From Microcebus murinus (taxonomy: Eukaryota; Chordata; Mammalia; Primates; Cheirogaleidae), in contig NC_134119.1 in NCBI RefSeq assembly GCF_040939455.1, positions 18,340,501-18,404,500 of the forward strand: 64,000 nt of DNA, written 5' to 3'. The notes below the pieces were generated by a model. That model saw only the letters and a program-made list of their open reading frames with translations, did not search any database and was not told the DNA's origin. Positions within the stretch are counted from its first letter, which is position 1; each line of letters begins with the position of its first letter. This document shows positions 50,101 through 62,455 of this stretch, piece after piece. The position numbers and the translations under genes are program-made.

Positions 50101-50689
50101 TTGTTCCTTTCACGGTGTGGTGCTGTCCTAATTTCTCCCCTAGAGGTATTGTCTAGAACAAGAAGGTCTGCAGCCATTTTGAATTCCACATCCTCCCCCA
50201 AGTGTAGCTCCCATCCGGAGTTACAATGACATTTCTAAGAGGACCAGCTTGGGAATACTGGGCTGCAGTACACGGTTCGCTTAATCCTCAACTCTGCCCC
50301 CCTATTGGTTTGGTAGGGGGTCCCGGCCTTATTCTCTTAGGAAAACTCACATCTAGGTACCAGTCCAGCCCAAGGTTGCTTGAATCATGCAATCTGATGA
50401 CTTCTTAGGATTAATCAAGCCTAGGTAGGAAAAACAGTAGATATAATGAGGATGAAATCAAATAGACAATGACCAACCAGTTCATGAGGGAAGAAGGCAG
50501 GAATGAAATGGCACACAGCACTTTATGCAGATGTAACGAGAGCTATTCGATGGGCCAGATAAGGCAGAGAACAGAGAAAGTAGGTCACAGATTGCTTTGG
50601 ACCTGAGCAACTGACTCAGACCTGCTAAACGTACAGGATGAGCTTTAAAAGTGACGGGGTCCAAATGGCCATTGACAGTAGAATGTGTT

Positions 50690-50995
50690 AGGAAAATATA
50701 TACATAAAACAAATATTCATAGAATGAAACACTATACAGCAATGAGAATGGACAAACTATATATATATGACTATATTCAACAATATCGTTGAATTTCACC
50801 AACATAATATTGGGCAAAGGAAGCCAAATACAAAAGTACATATGACTTATGATTCTATTTATATAAAGTTCAAAAGCAGGCAAAGCGAACCAGTGCTGTT
50901 AGAAGTCGGGACAGCGGTGACCTGGGGTGGGTGTCCTGGGGCTGCGGGGCCATGTGCTGTTTTTGGATCTGGGAGCTAGTTACAAAACTTACCAA
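50690..50995 (+). mobile_element. Old LINE-1 (L1M-type) 3' fragment
   Basis: ACACTATACAGCAATGAGAA, TTTATATAAAGTTCAAAAGC and GTTAGAAGTCGGGACAGCGG then GATCTGGGAGCTAGTTACAA fit L1M 3' sequence, second copy of the class at 2050-2480. Confidence 0.8.
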
Positions 50996-51389
50996 AAACA
51001 CTCAAGAAAAAAAAAAAATAGAAAGGAATCAGAGAGAAATGGCAAGGTCATAGATACTTCTTAAAGAAGCCAAGCTTCTCTGTTGCTGTTATTTTATTTT
51101 CTGAACAATAAAGGGTCCAGGGAAATACAGGATTTGACAAAAGAGGGGGTTCCCATTGGGCATGTGATTTCCCTGTGTCTCAGTTTTTCTCACCTGTAAA
51201 GTGGATATCGTTTCAGTGGTAAAAAATATTCATTTCCCCCTTTCTTATTCCCTTCTCTCCTTAGCTTTTCCTAGCACTCACTCTTATATTGTTACATTTT
51301 CTCTGCCTGGATTTCCCCCTCAGGCCCAGCTTCTATCTTCCTGACCTGAGTAATAACCACACCTTCACCTCCTTCCCTGTTTTTCAAAT

Positions 51390-51570
51390 GTCTTCTCTGC
51401 ACCAGCCTTGTCCAAACACTGTTTCATGCATCATTTCAACCAATTCCTTTCCAAAGCCCCACCAGATGGGTACGATTATCATCACCCCTTTTGTACCGAA
51501 GAGAAAACTGAAGGTTAGCATCCTACCAAAGTCTGCGGCTCATAAAGGGCCCAGCAGGGTGTGAAGCCTG
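51390..51570 (-). mobile_element. MIR SINE
   Basis: Antisense MIR: ATTTCAACCAATTCCTTTCC, GGGTACGATTATCATCACCC and AGGGTGTGAAGCCTGGCTGA. Confidence 0.65.
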
Positions 51571-52071
51571 GCTGACTGCAGGGACCAGCAGAGACAACAG
51601 CAGACAGCCCCTATTGGCTGCTGGGCAGAGTGAAGCTCTCTTCCAGCCACCTTGGTGTAGGGACAGAGAATGGAGAGAAATGACCTGGACTCCCGGTTAC
51701 CAGCCCCTCCTAAAGGCCCCACCTCCAGGATGGAGGGAGTGGCCATGGGTTTGGTCTTTTGAGTTTCGAAGCCATTTCATTTCCACGATCCCCTGTTAAA
51801 ATACAGCTAGTCCTGGGAATAGTAACACCAGATCTATCTGGCAGGAGCAGGGCACAAGGTGGGCTTTGGGATCCAACTCTCCATTTTTATAGGACATAAT
51901 CCAGGGAGTCATTGGGAAGGAGAGGCCACATGAGCCTAGATCAAGAAGGGAGTCAGAGTTTCTGACTCCCGGCTTGATGCTCTTCCGCTGGTTGCTTCTG
52001 TGGCACTGCCTGGTGGCCCTCCATAGTTTTCCATGACCGAATCACTGTCTTTTTCTCTTTATAGTTACAGT

Positions 52072-52157
52072 CTTACCAAATCTTTTGAATTAATGAATGG
52101 ATAGATGGATGAACAAATAGGATTTCAAAGCCAGATAGGCATGGGCACAGTTGACTC
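52072..52157 (+). repeat. Old local duplicate with TGAATGAATG tail, copy 1
   Basis: ACCAAATCTTTTGAA, then AATAGGATTTCAAAGCCAGA and GGGCACAGTTGACTC, matched in order by 53025-53127. Confidence 0.55.
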
Positions 52158-52349
52158 CCTGTCATTTCATTTAGGGTCACCATGCCAGGTACATGGTACA
52201 ATTGTTCACGTAACAAAGGAATCTGGTGAGGGGGTATGTAGGAGTTCAAGTGCAGGCTGGAGGAAGGGATGCTGTCTGCTCAGAGGGAGTTCCTTGTTGT
52301 AATTCATACAGAGGCTAATGGGTGCTAATAGATGAGCCCTAGTGTCACA

Positions 52350-52570
52350 GGCTGTCTTCTCCACCTGCAACAACTTTCCTTCCCTTTCCCATGTAGAAAA
52401 CTCCTATACATCCTTTAAAACCCCATTTAGGTAATTGCCTTCTCTATGAAGATTTTCTTGATCTTCAGCGGAATTAATCCCTCCCTGCTCTGCATTATTT
52501 CTTTACCTTATACATACTTCTTTTGTTTTTATATACATTATTAGACTTTTATTCATTTTTGTTCAGTTTC
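52350..52570 (+). mobile_element. L2 LINE fragment, diverged
   Basis: CATCCTTTAAAACCCCATTT, GCCTTCTCTATGAAGATTTT then CTTGATC follow the L2 3' order. Confidence 0.5.
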
Positions 52571-52744
52571 TGGCTAAAATGACACATAAATAGTGATCGA
52601 ACTGTAAACTTAACTGCACAATGGGGTAAATCATACTAGTCGTGTTAACATCTCAGGTCCTTTCATATCCCCTAACAACAATAAGGGTGTTTTATCCATT
52701 TTTCAAATTCCTCTGCTACCATCCTAGTTTAGGCCACCATCATC

Positions 52745-53090
52745 TCTCTCTCTTCTATTTTTCAAGTCTCAGCTTAAATGTCACCTGCAGAGACGGAGGA
52801 CTTCCCTGATCATCTTGTATGAATAGAGCCCCTCCCACCCCTCAACAGTTCCGCTCTGTCACTCTGCTTATTTCCGTTGTGGTATCTATCACAAGCTGAA
52901 ACTGTTCTGTTATGGGCTTTCTTCCTTGCTGTGGCCTCTACTAGGATGTTGGCTCCCTGATGAAGGGACTATGTCTGTCTGGTCACTTGTGTGCCTCAGC
53001 ACTTGGCCCAACACTTAGTAGGACCTCACCAAATACCCTTTGAATGAATGAATGGACCAAGGAATAGATGGATGAATGAATGAATGACAA
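52745..53090 (+). mobile_element. L2 LINE 3' end
   Basis: TTCAAGTCTCAGCTTAAATG, AGGACTTCCCTGATCATCTT, then ACTAGGATGTTGGCTCCCTG and a TGAATGAATG tail. A good L2 match. Confidence 0.85.
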
Positions 53091-53127
53091 GATTTCAATG
53101 CTAGATGGGTGTGGGAACAGTTGACTC
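53025..53127 (+). repeat. Old local duplicate with TGAATGAATG tail, copy 2
   Basis: The partner of 52072-52157; the shared sequence continues past the L2 tail into GATTTCAATGCTAGATGGGT and GGGAACAGTTGACTC. Confidence 0.55.
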
Positions 53128-53869
53128 ACCTCACATCTCTGGAACTATGATTGGGTCCCAGATGTGGGAGGATGAGGAGAAGCTCTGACAGAGGTGGGAA
53201 AAGGTCCCCCTGGCTCAGTTCCTGCATTGGCTCCCCCACTTTGTGTGGTGACCCCGAGTCCTGGCACAACTTGACACAGTCACCTGCCTCCGAGGGATGT
53301 CATGAGCAGTGCTTGGCTCTTCCCTTTGCCCAGAGAGAGGATACAGAGACTGCGCTGGAGGTGCCAATGGCTACTGCCACCTGCCTGTGACCCAGTCACT
53401 GTTCAATTCCCAGCAAGTGCACCAAGGAGCAGCCCTGGCAGAACAATACAGGACAGTAGAGATTCAGGAAGCAGGGACAGAAAGGAGACTCAGAAGGACA
53501 TGAGGCACAGGCGCACAAATATTTTGCTCTCTTGAATTCGATCCTGTTTCTGAACATATTCTGAATCTGCTTGCTTTTCTTCAAAGTCAGATATGAATTC
53601 AAAGATTTTATATGTATACTATGTATATGTATATATGCAAATATATCTATCCACATAAATATGCATTGAGATATGAAAATATATAAGTATGTCTTAACAT
53701 GTCCTGTAAGTACACACATATATTTATATATTAATAAAAATATGGATATGTGTATTTTATTTTATGTTTTGCCTTAATTTGAAATTTTATTAATAAGATA
53801 TCTGAACACCCCATTGTTTTCTAAACAAGTTCACAGAAAAAGCTGATAATAATGCTGACTCATCACTTT

Positions 53870-54065
53870 AAAACAGTTGTTCTCAACTGTGAAAACAGTC
53901 TGGTCCCCAGACTGGCAGCATCAGTATTGTCTGGAAATGTGTTAGAAATGCCGATTCTCGAGCCCCCTGCTCTGTGGCATCAGAATCTCTGGGGTGGGCC
54001 CAGCAGCCAGGGTTTGAACAAGCTCTCCTGGTGGCTCTGCAGCTCACACCTGAGAACTTTGGCTC
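53870..54065 (+). mobile_element. MER5A-like hAT DNA transposon
   Basis: The ends are ACAGTTGTTCTCAACTGTGA and GCTCACACCTGAGAACTTTG, with GCATCAGTATTGTCTGGAAA and GGCATCAGAATCTCTGGGGT inside. Confidence 0.8.
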
Positions 54066-56689
54066 CCGCCAGGAGAACACGAGGAACAGGTGGCCGAGTA
54101 GGAGTTAAGGAACCATCATCCCCAGGGGCACTTCAGGAAAGAGGAATGATTTCAGGAGGTGAAGGGCTCTCCCAGAGTCGGCGTACTTCTGCACTGCGGC
54201 CACGTAATCAGACACACAGCAAATGAGCTTTAAGGCATCCAGTCCAGCCTGGGGAGACCTTCTGAGCAATCATCACCCCCTCCTCAGGGATGCCCCAATG
54301 AGGAGAACCCCATGAGGGGAAGAACAGAGCTCCTCCACCCCTGGGTCCCTGTACAAAGGAGGCTGCCGGCTGGGTCAAACGACATTAGAGATCAACAAAG
54401 CCCCCAGAAATGGAGGGTAAACTGGAAGACTTAGCTGGATGTCTGCTCTGCCTCCTCCTGCCCGTGTTAATATATTCTAGCCTTGCCATGTTTGCTTGGA
54501 TAGCAAGTACCCCAAATGCAGCAGCAAAGGGCCTCCAACTGATTTCTCCCTCACTGTGTCTCTGTCTCTAATTAAGCCACACAGGTCCACGGGGAAAGAC
54601 ACGGGTCTTTCCAAGCTTGGGTCCAGCTTGGCTATGGGATCAGATAAACTTTTCTAGCTCAGAGGTCTGGCAGAAGATTAAGCAAGACCCAAGAGGGACC
54701 CCAGGTAGGCCTAAGAGAGATAAGAAATTATCCATCAGTATATGAGAGAAGTGGGAAGAAAGAAGGCGGGAGACAGAGGATAGAGTTGGAGAAAAATGGT
54801 TTCCTGCAGGTCTCCCAAATGCCAAGTTACTATTTCCATGCTTTGAAGATGGCTCCTGTTGAAACCTGAGCGCTCCCTGGTGCCCCCAAACCTTCCCCAT
54901 GACAAACCCATCAGCAACGATGACTCTCAGACTATTTGACATCTAACTTGTAGTTTTCTAGAAGATTAAAGCAATGATTCATGTATGAAATTGAAGAAGG
55001 GAAATTTATTTGTTCCTAGCATATACACAGCAGCCACCATCAAAGCCAAATGGTTCCCATGGCAGAGGAAAAAAAAAAATCCTTGAGCAGTATTCATTCA
55101 GCAACTCCTTTGTGCACTTGCTCCTCATTCTTCCAGGGACTTCTTCTGGAAAACAGAGGCCTGATAGATCCATGCATACCCATCTGTCCAAAGACAGGGC
55201 CAACTACTGCCAAGAATCCAACCCAAGAAAATGCTCTTTTCAAACAAATCACACATACCCCAACTGGAAAGGCTCGAGGAGGACCCAGAGCTTCACTTTC
55301 CTCCAGCAAATTTATTTCTTTTTTTTTTTCTTTTTCTTTTTTTCTCTGAACTCTGTCACTCAGATCCAGCAAATTTAAATCTCACCGTGTGAAAATACCA
55401 ATCGCTCACTTCAGCTTAGACTCTCCCACTTACTCCCAAGTCTGCAGATATAAAGATTGCCCTTTTCGATACAGCCAAACCCATTTTTAACCAAAGTCCT
55501 GGGTATTTAGTTACCAAGAGCCCGACTCCAAGCTCTAAGGGCTCACCCTGCCCCAGTGGTATACAGAAAAGTCACACAGTAAGCAAAAAGTTCTCCAACG
55601 TGGCAAGTAATACAAACTTATGAATGGCTCCTTTCAAAATCCTGACTTTTGAAAGCAGGCTTCAGAAGGTCAGAAGATAGAGTTTGTTGCAAGTGGATTT
55701 GCTTGCTCTCTGACCAAAGGAAATATGTTTCTAGCTTTTCAAAAGAGAAAGGCTTATGATCCCTGCTTCCTGCAACCCACGCCAGACCCCTCACTGCCTG
55801 AGCCTCCCGCTCTCTCATGCCAGGTCATGATCTCAGGCCTTGAGCCCGACAAACAGAGGATCCTGTTCTCCGGAATTCTGCCCCCCACCCCCCACCAAAG
55901 TGGAATTTCTCCCGTTCCAGGTCTTGAACAAAGATTCCACGACGCGTGTTTGATCTCTTCACGCTCCATTTTCATTAGTCCTTCACACTCTCCATCACTT
56001 GGAAAAATACAAACAGCATGGTTCAGCTTGAAGGTTAAGAACTGACAGTCTCCATAAACATTTTTACAATAAAAGCTGACTTATCCACTGCCAGGATTTG
56101 GTGTCTGTGGGAGGCGGGTGAGATGAGATGGAGGCAGGGACGTGAAAACCTCCGACGTCAGAATGAGAAGACAAGTGCTTCCCATTCAGCTACTGGGTGA
56201 AAGACACCCCCGGGGTTTTGCTGGGGAAAAAAAAATTACTGGCTTGATTTCTGGATAATTAAAGTATTATAGGGAGAGACAAGGAAACCCAAGGAGCAGA
56301 GCAGCTCAGGTACAAATTCCTGACTTAAGGAAAATACAAAGCAATCGGTGGTCATAAGCTATAAAATTACCAGGTCATGAATACTAAAGATGGTCTCTGA
56401 AGAGGTTATAGAATCATTCTCATGCTGATTAAGTAGGGAGAACAAAGGGTAAAATAGATGAGGGCAAGGAAGACCTTAAACTTAAGCCACATTCCACCCC
56501 ACACCATTGGAAATATTTAAAGGTCGAAACCACCAAATTATCTGGGATTCATCTTGATGGTTTGTAGGCAGATGAACAGCAAAACATTTACTCATTGAAT
56601 ATATAATTTCTGACAGCCAAATGACTCTATCCCAAAGGCTGACAATACAATGGGGAAAAAGATGGACACAGTTCTTACCCTAATGGAAC

Positions 56690-56860
56690 GTGCTGTCCAC
56701 TGCAGGGGTTCCCAAACTTTGCTGTCTATCCTGAGGCCTTGGTCATACCCCAAACTGTTTAAATCAGGCAGGGTGTTTGGGGTAGGATCCAGGCACCAGC
56801 ACTTTTGAAAGATCCCCAGGGGATTCCAATGTGCAGCAAGGCTTGGAAACCACTTAGGGT
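56690..56860 (+). mobile_element. MER5-like hAT DNA transposon
   Basis: GGGGTTCCCAAACTTTGCTG at the left and AAGGCTTGGAAACCACTTAG at the right, with GATCCCCAGGGGATTCCAAT inside. Confidence 0.7.
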
Positions 56861-57639
56861 TCTTCACTGTGTCGCCATGATTTGCCCAACCAGTGAACAC
56901 CGAAGGCTTGTCCATTACTTACCCCTTTCCTGATCTATTTTCTAAAACTCCACATGCCCACAAGGATTTCATCCTCACATCTTCAGCACACATGAAATTC
57001 TCTGCAAACTTAATCTACTCTGAGCAACTCTACTTGAGTGGGTTTCCTAACTAGAAATACCTAGTTGCATCCTTGAAAGCCGGAAGGGACCTCTCTACCC
57101 CAAACCCTATAACTAGACACAGTATCCAGCACCTAATCTGATAACGGTATGAAATATTTGAAACCCAGGCCACCCCGGACACCCTAAGCCTCCTGGCTGC
57201 CCTATCCACAAGGCATGAATCCCGGGGACAGAATCCCAGCAGGTTTAAACCTCCAGGTTTCTTTGTTAAGGGAGAAAAATAGAATGTGCTTTAGAGCCCT
57301 TCCCCTCTGTTCTCTGGGAGCCTTTACATCCAATTCCCCTTCAAGCAATCAATGAAAATCCATTATAGATTTTCTTGGGCCTACTCCTGGATTTTCATCA
57401 ATTTTGAAAGGAAATATTACATTAAGCCTTTTTCTGGAAGGCCCCAGGAATTTTTGAAAATGAGAATAAAGGAAAAGAGAATGAAAAAGGAGTCTGCTTT
57501 GAAGTTGCAAAGAACATGCCAGGAAAAAAAAAAAAAACATTAAAAACAAAAAAAAACCCTGATGGATCCTGAGAAATGATTCAGGAGAAGTACTTCCCTT
57601 TGCTTCCCATTGTGTATTCTGAAGGGTGAAGTGGTCCCC

Positions 57640-57830
57640 ACTCCAACCACCAGAGCTTGCCAGTTGGCCAACTCAGCGGCATTCCACTACAGAGATTAAA
57701 ACCAACTTTATGATTGTGGTGCAAATAATAAAGAGCCTGGCAGGGTTTCCTTCCAAAACGAAAGCTCATTTATTTTCTGAGGTGTATAATTTGGTTGTAA
57801 ATGTTTCCTTTGGGCCAAAACATCCCTGAT
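57640..57830. other. Candidate conserved noncoding element, intron 1
   Basis: Repeat-free stretch with ACCAACTTTATGATTGTGGT, GCAAATAATAAAGAGCCTGG and GAAAGCTCATTTATTTTCTG. Called on texture only; conservation untested. Confidence 0.22.
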
Positions 57831-59720
57831 TGGGTTTTTGCCTGGAACACATCACTGCTTTGCTGGAGAAGAATGGACTCCGTGTGGTCCCATTGCGTCT
57901 GTCCACCCGGGACATGGAGGGGTTCAGGCTGGCCTGGCCTGGCTTCATGCCTGGCAGCAGCAGTCCACTGGGCAGCCCAGGGCCGGGAGGCAGGAGGTGC
58001 TGAGCCTGGACTGGTCCATCTGTGAAATGGGCAGGCTCGTGGCTGATCCTCACTGGCACCTGTTTTTGGTACCTCTCGGTGGTGAAAGAGTAGACCATTA
58101 GGGACCCTGATCCCTGTGAGATCTGGCTTTTATTCCAGGTCTTTTTGACCTTATTTTATTTATCTTTTGAAGAATCGTCCTAAAAAATTCCACCCAGCAA
58201 TGACTAATATTTGGATAAAGGCAAAGGCAGATTCTTTTCAAGGCTCCTGGGCTGACCACATGGACTTGGGGCCAGAAGTTGGCCAATGATGTTTAGCCAA
58301 TCCTACCAAAACATAAACAGTGTTTTTCCTTCTTTAAAAGGAGCTCAAGAAATAACAGCCTTTTCTACTAGTATTTTCATGTTCATCAACCCTCTTACAT
58401 CATATACTTTTACCTTGTTTTCCTTTTGCGTCTTCATGTTAATTCAAGGCCAGTGCTAGGTTTTGCAGATAGAAATATATTTATTCCACTGGCTTTTTCA
58501 CCCCTCCACAGCCAGTCAACCAGAACAGGAAAACATCTGGTGGGATCAAGGGACTGGCATCAAAAGTCATCATATGCCACCCATTCAGGATATTTCAAGC
58601 TATCACTCTAACACTGGTTTGGGGTGAAGGAAAAGGAAAGATGTTAACTGAGAGTGGAAAACAAAACTGGCCTGGTTCACCCAGGGGCACATGAGAAGGA
58701 CAATGGCAGAAATTAGTTTTTACGGGACCTGTTCAGTGGTCTCATTTATTATGAAGTCATCTGCTGGGAAATGATGAAAGTTGCTTTTGCTAAACCCAAG
58801 ACCCTCCTGAGATTGATGCTGAAGCGATATGTCAGGCAAAACATTGTATTCTGAAAACACTTTTCATATGGAGTGGAGTTATCTCACCGCTAAGGTAAAT
58901 GGTCCACCCACTTTTCAAAATTATATCAAGTTTTCCAGTGATCATGGCTCCTCCAAGACAGTTCCCATGCCAGCAATACAGCTCAGGATCAGCTTTTTGG
59001 ATATAATCATCTACTCCTGGACATCAGATCCCCAATTCAAGTGGAAGAACAAGAAATGTTCATAAAGGAGAACCAAGTGAAGAAATGCTGGAGAATGATA
59101 ATTTCTGACCATTTGTGCACAAAGAACGTACTAATATGAATCGGGCAGTCACAGCCTCAGTGTCCAAGTAACCCACTGGCTCTAGCTAATTCCTTCTGAG
59201 CTTATGCCTGCTGGCGTCACCCACATAGCCCACCTGGAACTTGGAAACTCAGGATCACACAGCATTTGTAGACCACAATACTGACACACGATGAACAAGT
59301 CATACAGGAAATTCTGACTTTCCTCTGTAACAAACCCACAAAAGCGAAGGATTCAGACCACTCCTGGTGCATGAATGTCACTTTTGCACTGTGGTTAGAG
59401 GATTTTGTTCTAGGACACACACATCATACTGAGATAAAAGAGAAACCAAGATCCGACTTCTTTTTGAAAACCATAATTCTTTCCTACTTCACTACCTTAT
59501 GTCAATACATCTGAGCCTCCGGGGCTGTAAGTCACTTCCTGGCGTGGTCAGGTTTCACCCCCTTTATGAAGCTTTCAATACTTCTCACAGTTCCCAGGTG
59601 CAAACACGACTTGGCTGAAAGCAATTCTGAATTCAGAATATTGTCTACAGAGGACTGGATGGTGGGTTTTGAGAAATAATTATCCCTCGCACCTGAGTCT
59701 CCCTTTTAAGTGGCTCCTCC

Positions 59721-59725
<5 letters not shown>

Positions 59726-59757
<32 letters not shown>
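59726..59757. repeat. (CA)n microsatellite
   Basis: An uninterrupted CA run of about 16 units. Confidence 0.95.
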
Positions 59758-59761
<4 letters not shown>

Positions 59762-60250
59762 CCCACTTTGCCAACAGGAATGCTGTGGTTGCAGCCACAG
59801 CTTTGGCAAAGATGTCCTGGGTCATTAGAACCCCTTTGACCCGTACAGGCTACTGGCTGCATGATCACTTCATCACACAATTAGAAGTGAATCGGGGGAC
59901 AGGAAGGGACACGCCAATACTTAAAAACACGATGCTTCCTGATGCTGTGTTTTTGATAAGTTGAAAAGGTTAATTCACAGAAGAACAAGAAATTGCAGAC
60001 CCAGGTCCTCTTCCTGCCTCTGAAGCTCTTCTTTTTTTAAAAAACAATCCCTGTCCCACTCCCTCTCCCCTGGAATAGTTTTTTTAAAAAAGACATCAAA
60101 GAGAAGGACACTTATTACTAGGCAGGGGTTGTCCAGTAACTCTAAGTTGTTCTATTAAAAATAAGGTCAATTTAGGTGGTTTTACATTTAAAAGAAAAAA
60201 AAAATCATTAAAAAAAATCCCAAATCAGTCACTTCCGTCTCCTAGGCAGA

Positions 60251-60291
60251 GTGTGAGTGTGTGTGTGTGTATGTGTGTGTGTGTGGGGGGG
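60251..60291. repeat. (GT)n microsatellite with G run
   Basis: A GT run with one interruption, followed by eight or more G. Confidence 0.9.
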
Positions 60292-60319
60292 GATTGGGCG
60301 AGACCTCATGACTTGGGAA

Positions 60320-60440
60320 TTTAATCATGGCTTTGCCATTGTCCATCTCAGGCAAGTGGGTAAACTTTCTGGGCCTCAGCTGTCTCATCTATAAAATGAA
60401 AATAACAATATCTGCCCTGTCTTCCTAAACGTGGTGAAAG
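60320..60440 (+). mobile_element. MIR SINE fragment
   Basis: GGGCCTCAGCTGTCTCATCT then ATAAAATGAAAATAACAATA fit the right half of a plus-strand MIR. Confidence 0.7.
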
Positions 60441-61379
60441 AATCTGGGGAAGCACAACACTTCCTGACCTTCCAGACCTTACTGAACGCTTGCCATCTGT
60501 AAGGGGCTCCACTACTGCCCTGGCGGTAAAAGAGGAGAAAGCCACCATCCCTGGTCTCAGACCCTTCCTCCATTCTGGCAGGCAGGGTGGGCAGTCGGGA
60601 TGCTTCAGACCCACTCCCCACCCTGGGTGGTTATGGAGGAGGAAGAATGCAATAAGCACTCAATGGATGCACAGCGCTATGAGGGTTCAGAAATGAGCCC
60701 ATTTCCACCTTGACAGTTCACAGAGAAGCTTGTGTGGTTTTTCCAGAATTTTTGCAGCTGGAGAGAGGGAGGAAGGCATTGTTAGCTAAGGGGACGGCGG
60801 GCACTAACGGAGAGGCAGAGGACCTGAGCATGGGGTACAGGAATAGTCAGAGTCCAGTCTGGCTGCAAACACAGCCTGTAAAGCAAAGGGCAGGAAAGGT
60901 CCATCAAACCCGGATATGGCGTTTCTTGGTACTTGCTTGGAGGTAAGGAACGGGAAACCATTGGAAGTTCCTGAGCAAGACAGAGTCACAACTTAGAAGA
61001 TGAAACTAAGTATTATTTTGAATTGACATGAGAGGAGAGAAACTAAAAGCGAAATTAAGGAAATCTGGAGAAGTAATGGCCCAGGGAAACACACCAGAGA
61101 GTGCAGAGGAGCAGTCACTATGGGGGCAAACAGGACAGGGCAGGTACGTGTGCGTGGAGGGGAGTAAGGCAGGCAGCTTCCGAAATGGCCCCGAAGGATA
61201 CAGTCTCCGGGAACATGCAGCCTGCACAACCCCCTCCCTTTGAGTGTGGGATGGAGCAAGCTGCTTGCTTCTAACAAATAGAAGACGGCAACAGTGATGG
61301 GATGTCACCAAGATCAGATCACAAAAGACTGCGGATTTTGTCTTGCTCACACTCCCTCTTTTTGGCTCTATTCACTTCC

Positions 61380-61730
61380 TTCCTCTGATAAAGCTGGTTG
61401 TCCATAAGTTCATCCTGTGAGCTGCTCTGTGGAGAGGCCCACGTGGCAAGGAACAGAGGGTTCCTGCTGGCCAAAGCCCATGAGAAACTGAGTCCTATCA
61501 GTAACCAAGTGCATGAGGATGGAAGCCAGCTCTCCTCCAGCCACTCCCGGAGAGGACTGAGGCCCTGTTTGATATCTTCCTGGTAGCCTGTGAGAGACCG
61601 TGGGCCAGAGGCACCCAGGTAAGTTGTGTCTGAATTCCTGACCCACAGAAATTCTGAGATAATACACGTGTGTTCTTTTAACCTGCTGAAGTATGGGGTA
61701 ATTCGTGATGCAGCAAGAGATAACTAATAC
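61380..61730 (+). mobile_element. Old LTR-like repeat
   Basis: The right end reads AGAAATTCTGAGATAATACA, CTTTTAACCTGCTGAAGTAT and GCAAGAGATAACTAATACAG, same family type as 46330-46765. The left boundary is approximate. Confidence 0.5.
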
Positions 61731-61989
61731 AGGGAGGAAGATATTTTACTGACATGGGATGGCAGGGAACAGATGCTTTTTGAGTTTAAAATCTCAGATT
61801 CATGGCCCCATGTTGTACATACATTTTTTTCCAAGGCTTTGTTGATTTTAGAAACTTTTCATAAAAAGACACCTCTCTATCATTCCTTTCTTTCACAGTT
61901 TCCTAGAGTTGATTAAAGAAACATGACTTGATGTCCAATTTCAAATGACTCAGGAGTGCATTCCAATAGAAAACCAGCAGGAAATTAAT

Positions 61990-62390
61990 GCCATGTACAC
62001 CAGGCAAAGCAGATGCTTCTGAATCTGACACTTAGGTGAAACACACCTTTCCTTTTTACACATCTTGCTAGCTTTTGATTTTGCATTGGTAGTTTGTTTA
62101 ATAGGGGAATCAAATAGAAGAAATATCTTCTTGATAGAAAACAGATCATCCCACAAATGCATTAATGACACCAAAATACCTGAATAATGGTCAACGAAAA
62201 CCTTGGCCAAGCATTTTAAAGAAACCCCATTATCTCTTCATTTGTGTTTGAATTATGGAGGTTTGTAGCAAAGCTAATACCATGCCTGTAAACTGTGGAA
62301 TAAGCCTTCATGCTAAATCTTTTTAATATGTTTTTATATGCAATGTGATTGCTTGCAATTAAATCCTTTTCTCTAGTGATCTTGCTGTGC
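61990..62390. other. Candidate conserved noncoding element, intron 1
   Basis: AT-rich and repeat-free, with GCATTAATGACACC, TTTGATTTTGCATTGG and GCAATGTGATTGCTTGCAAT. It ends at an A-rich tract. Texture-based call only. Confidence 0.28.
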
Positions 62391-62455
62391 AAAAAAAAAA
62401 AAAACAAAACAAAAAAAACCCCCAAACAAACAAAAAAACCCAAAAAACAAATGAC
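62390..62455. repeat. A-rich / (CAAA)n low-complexity tract
   Basis: A run of A with spaced C. No retroposon body is attached on either side. Confidence 0.85.
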
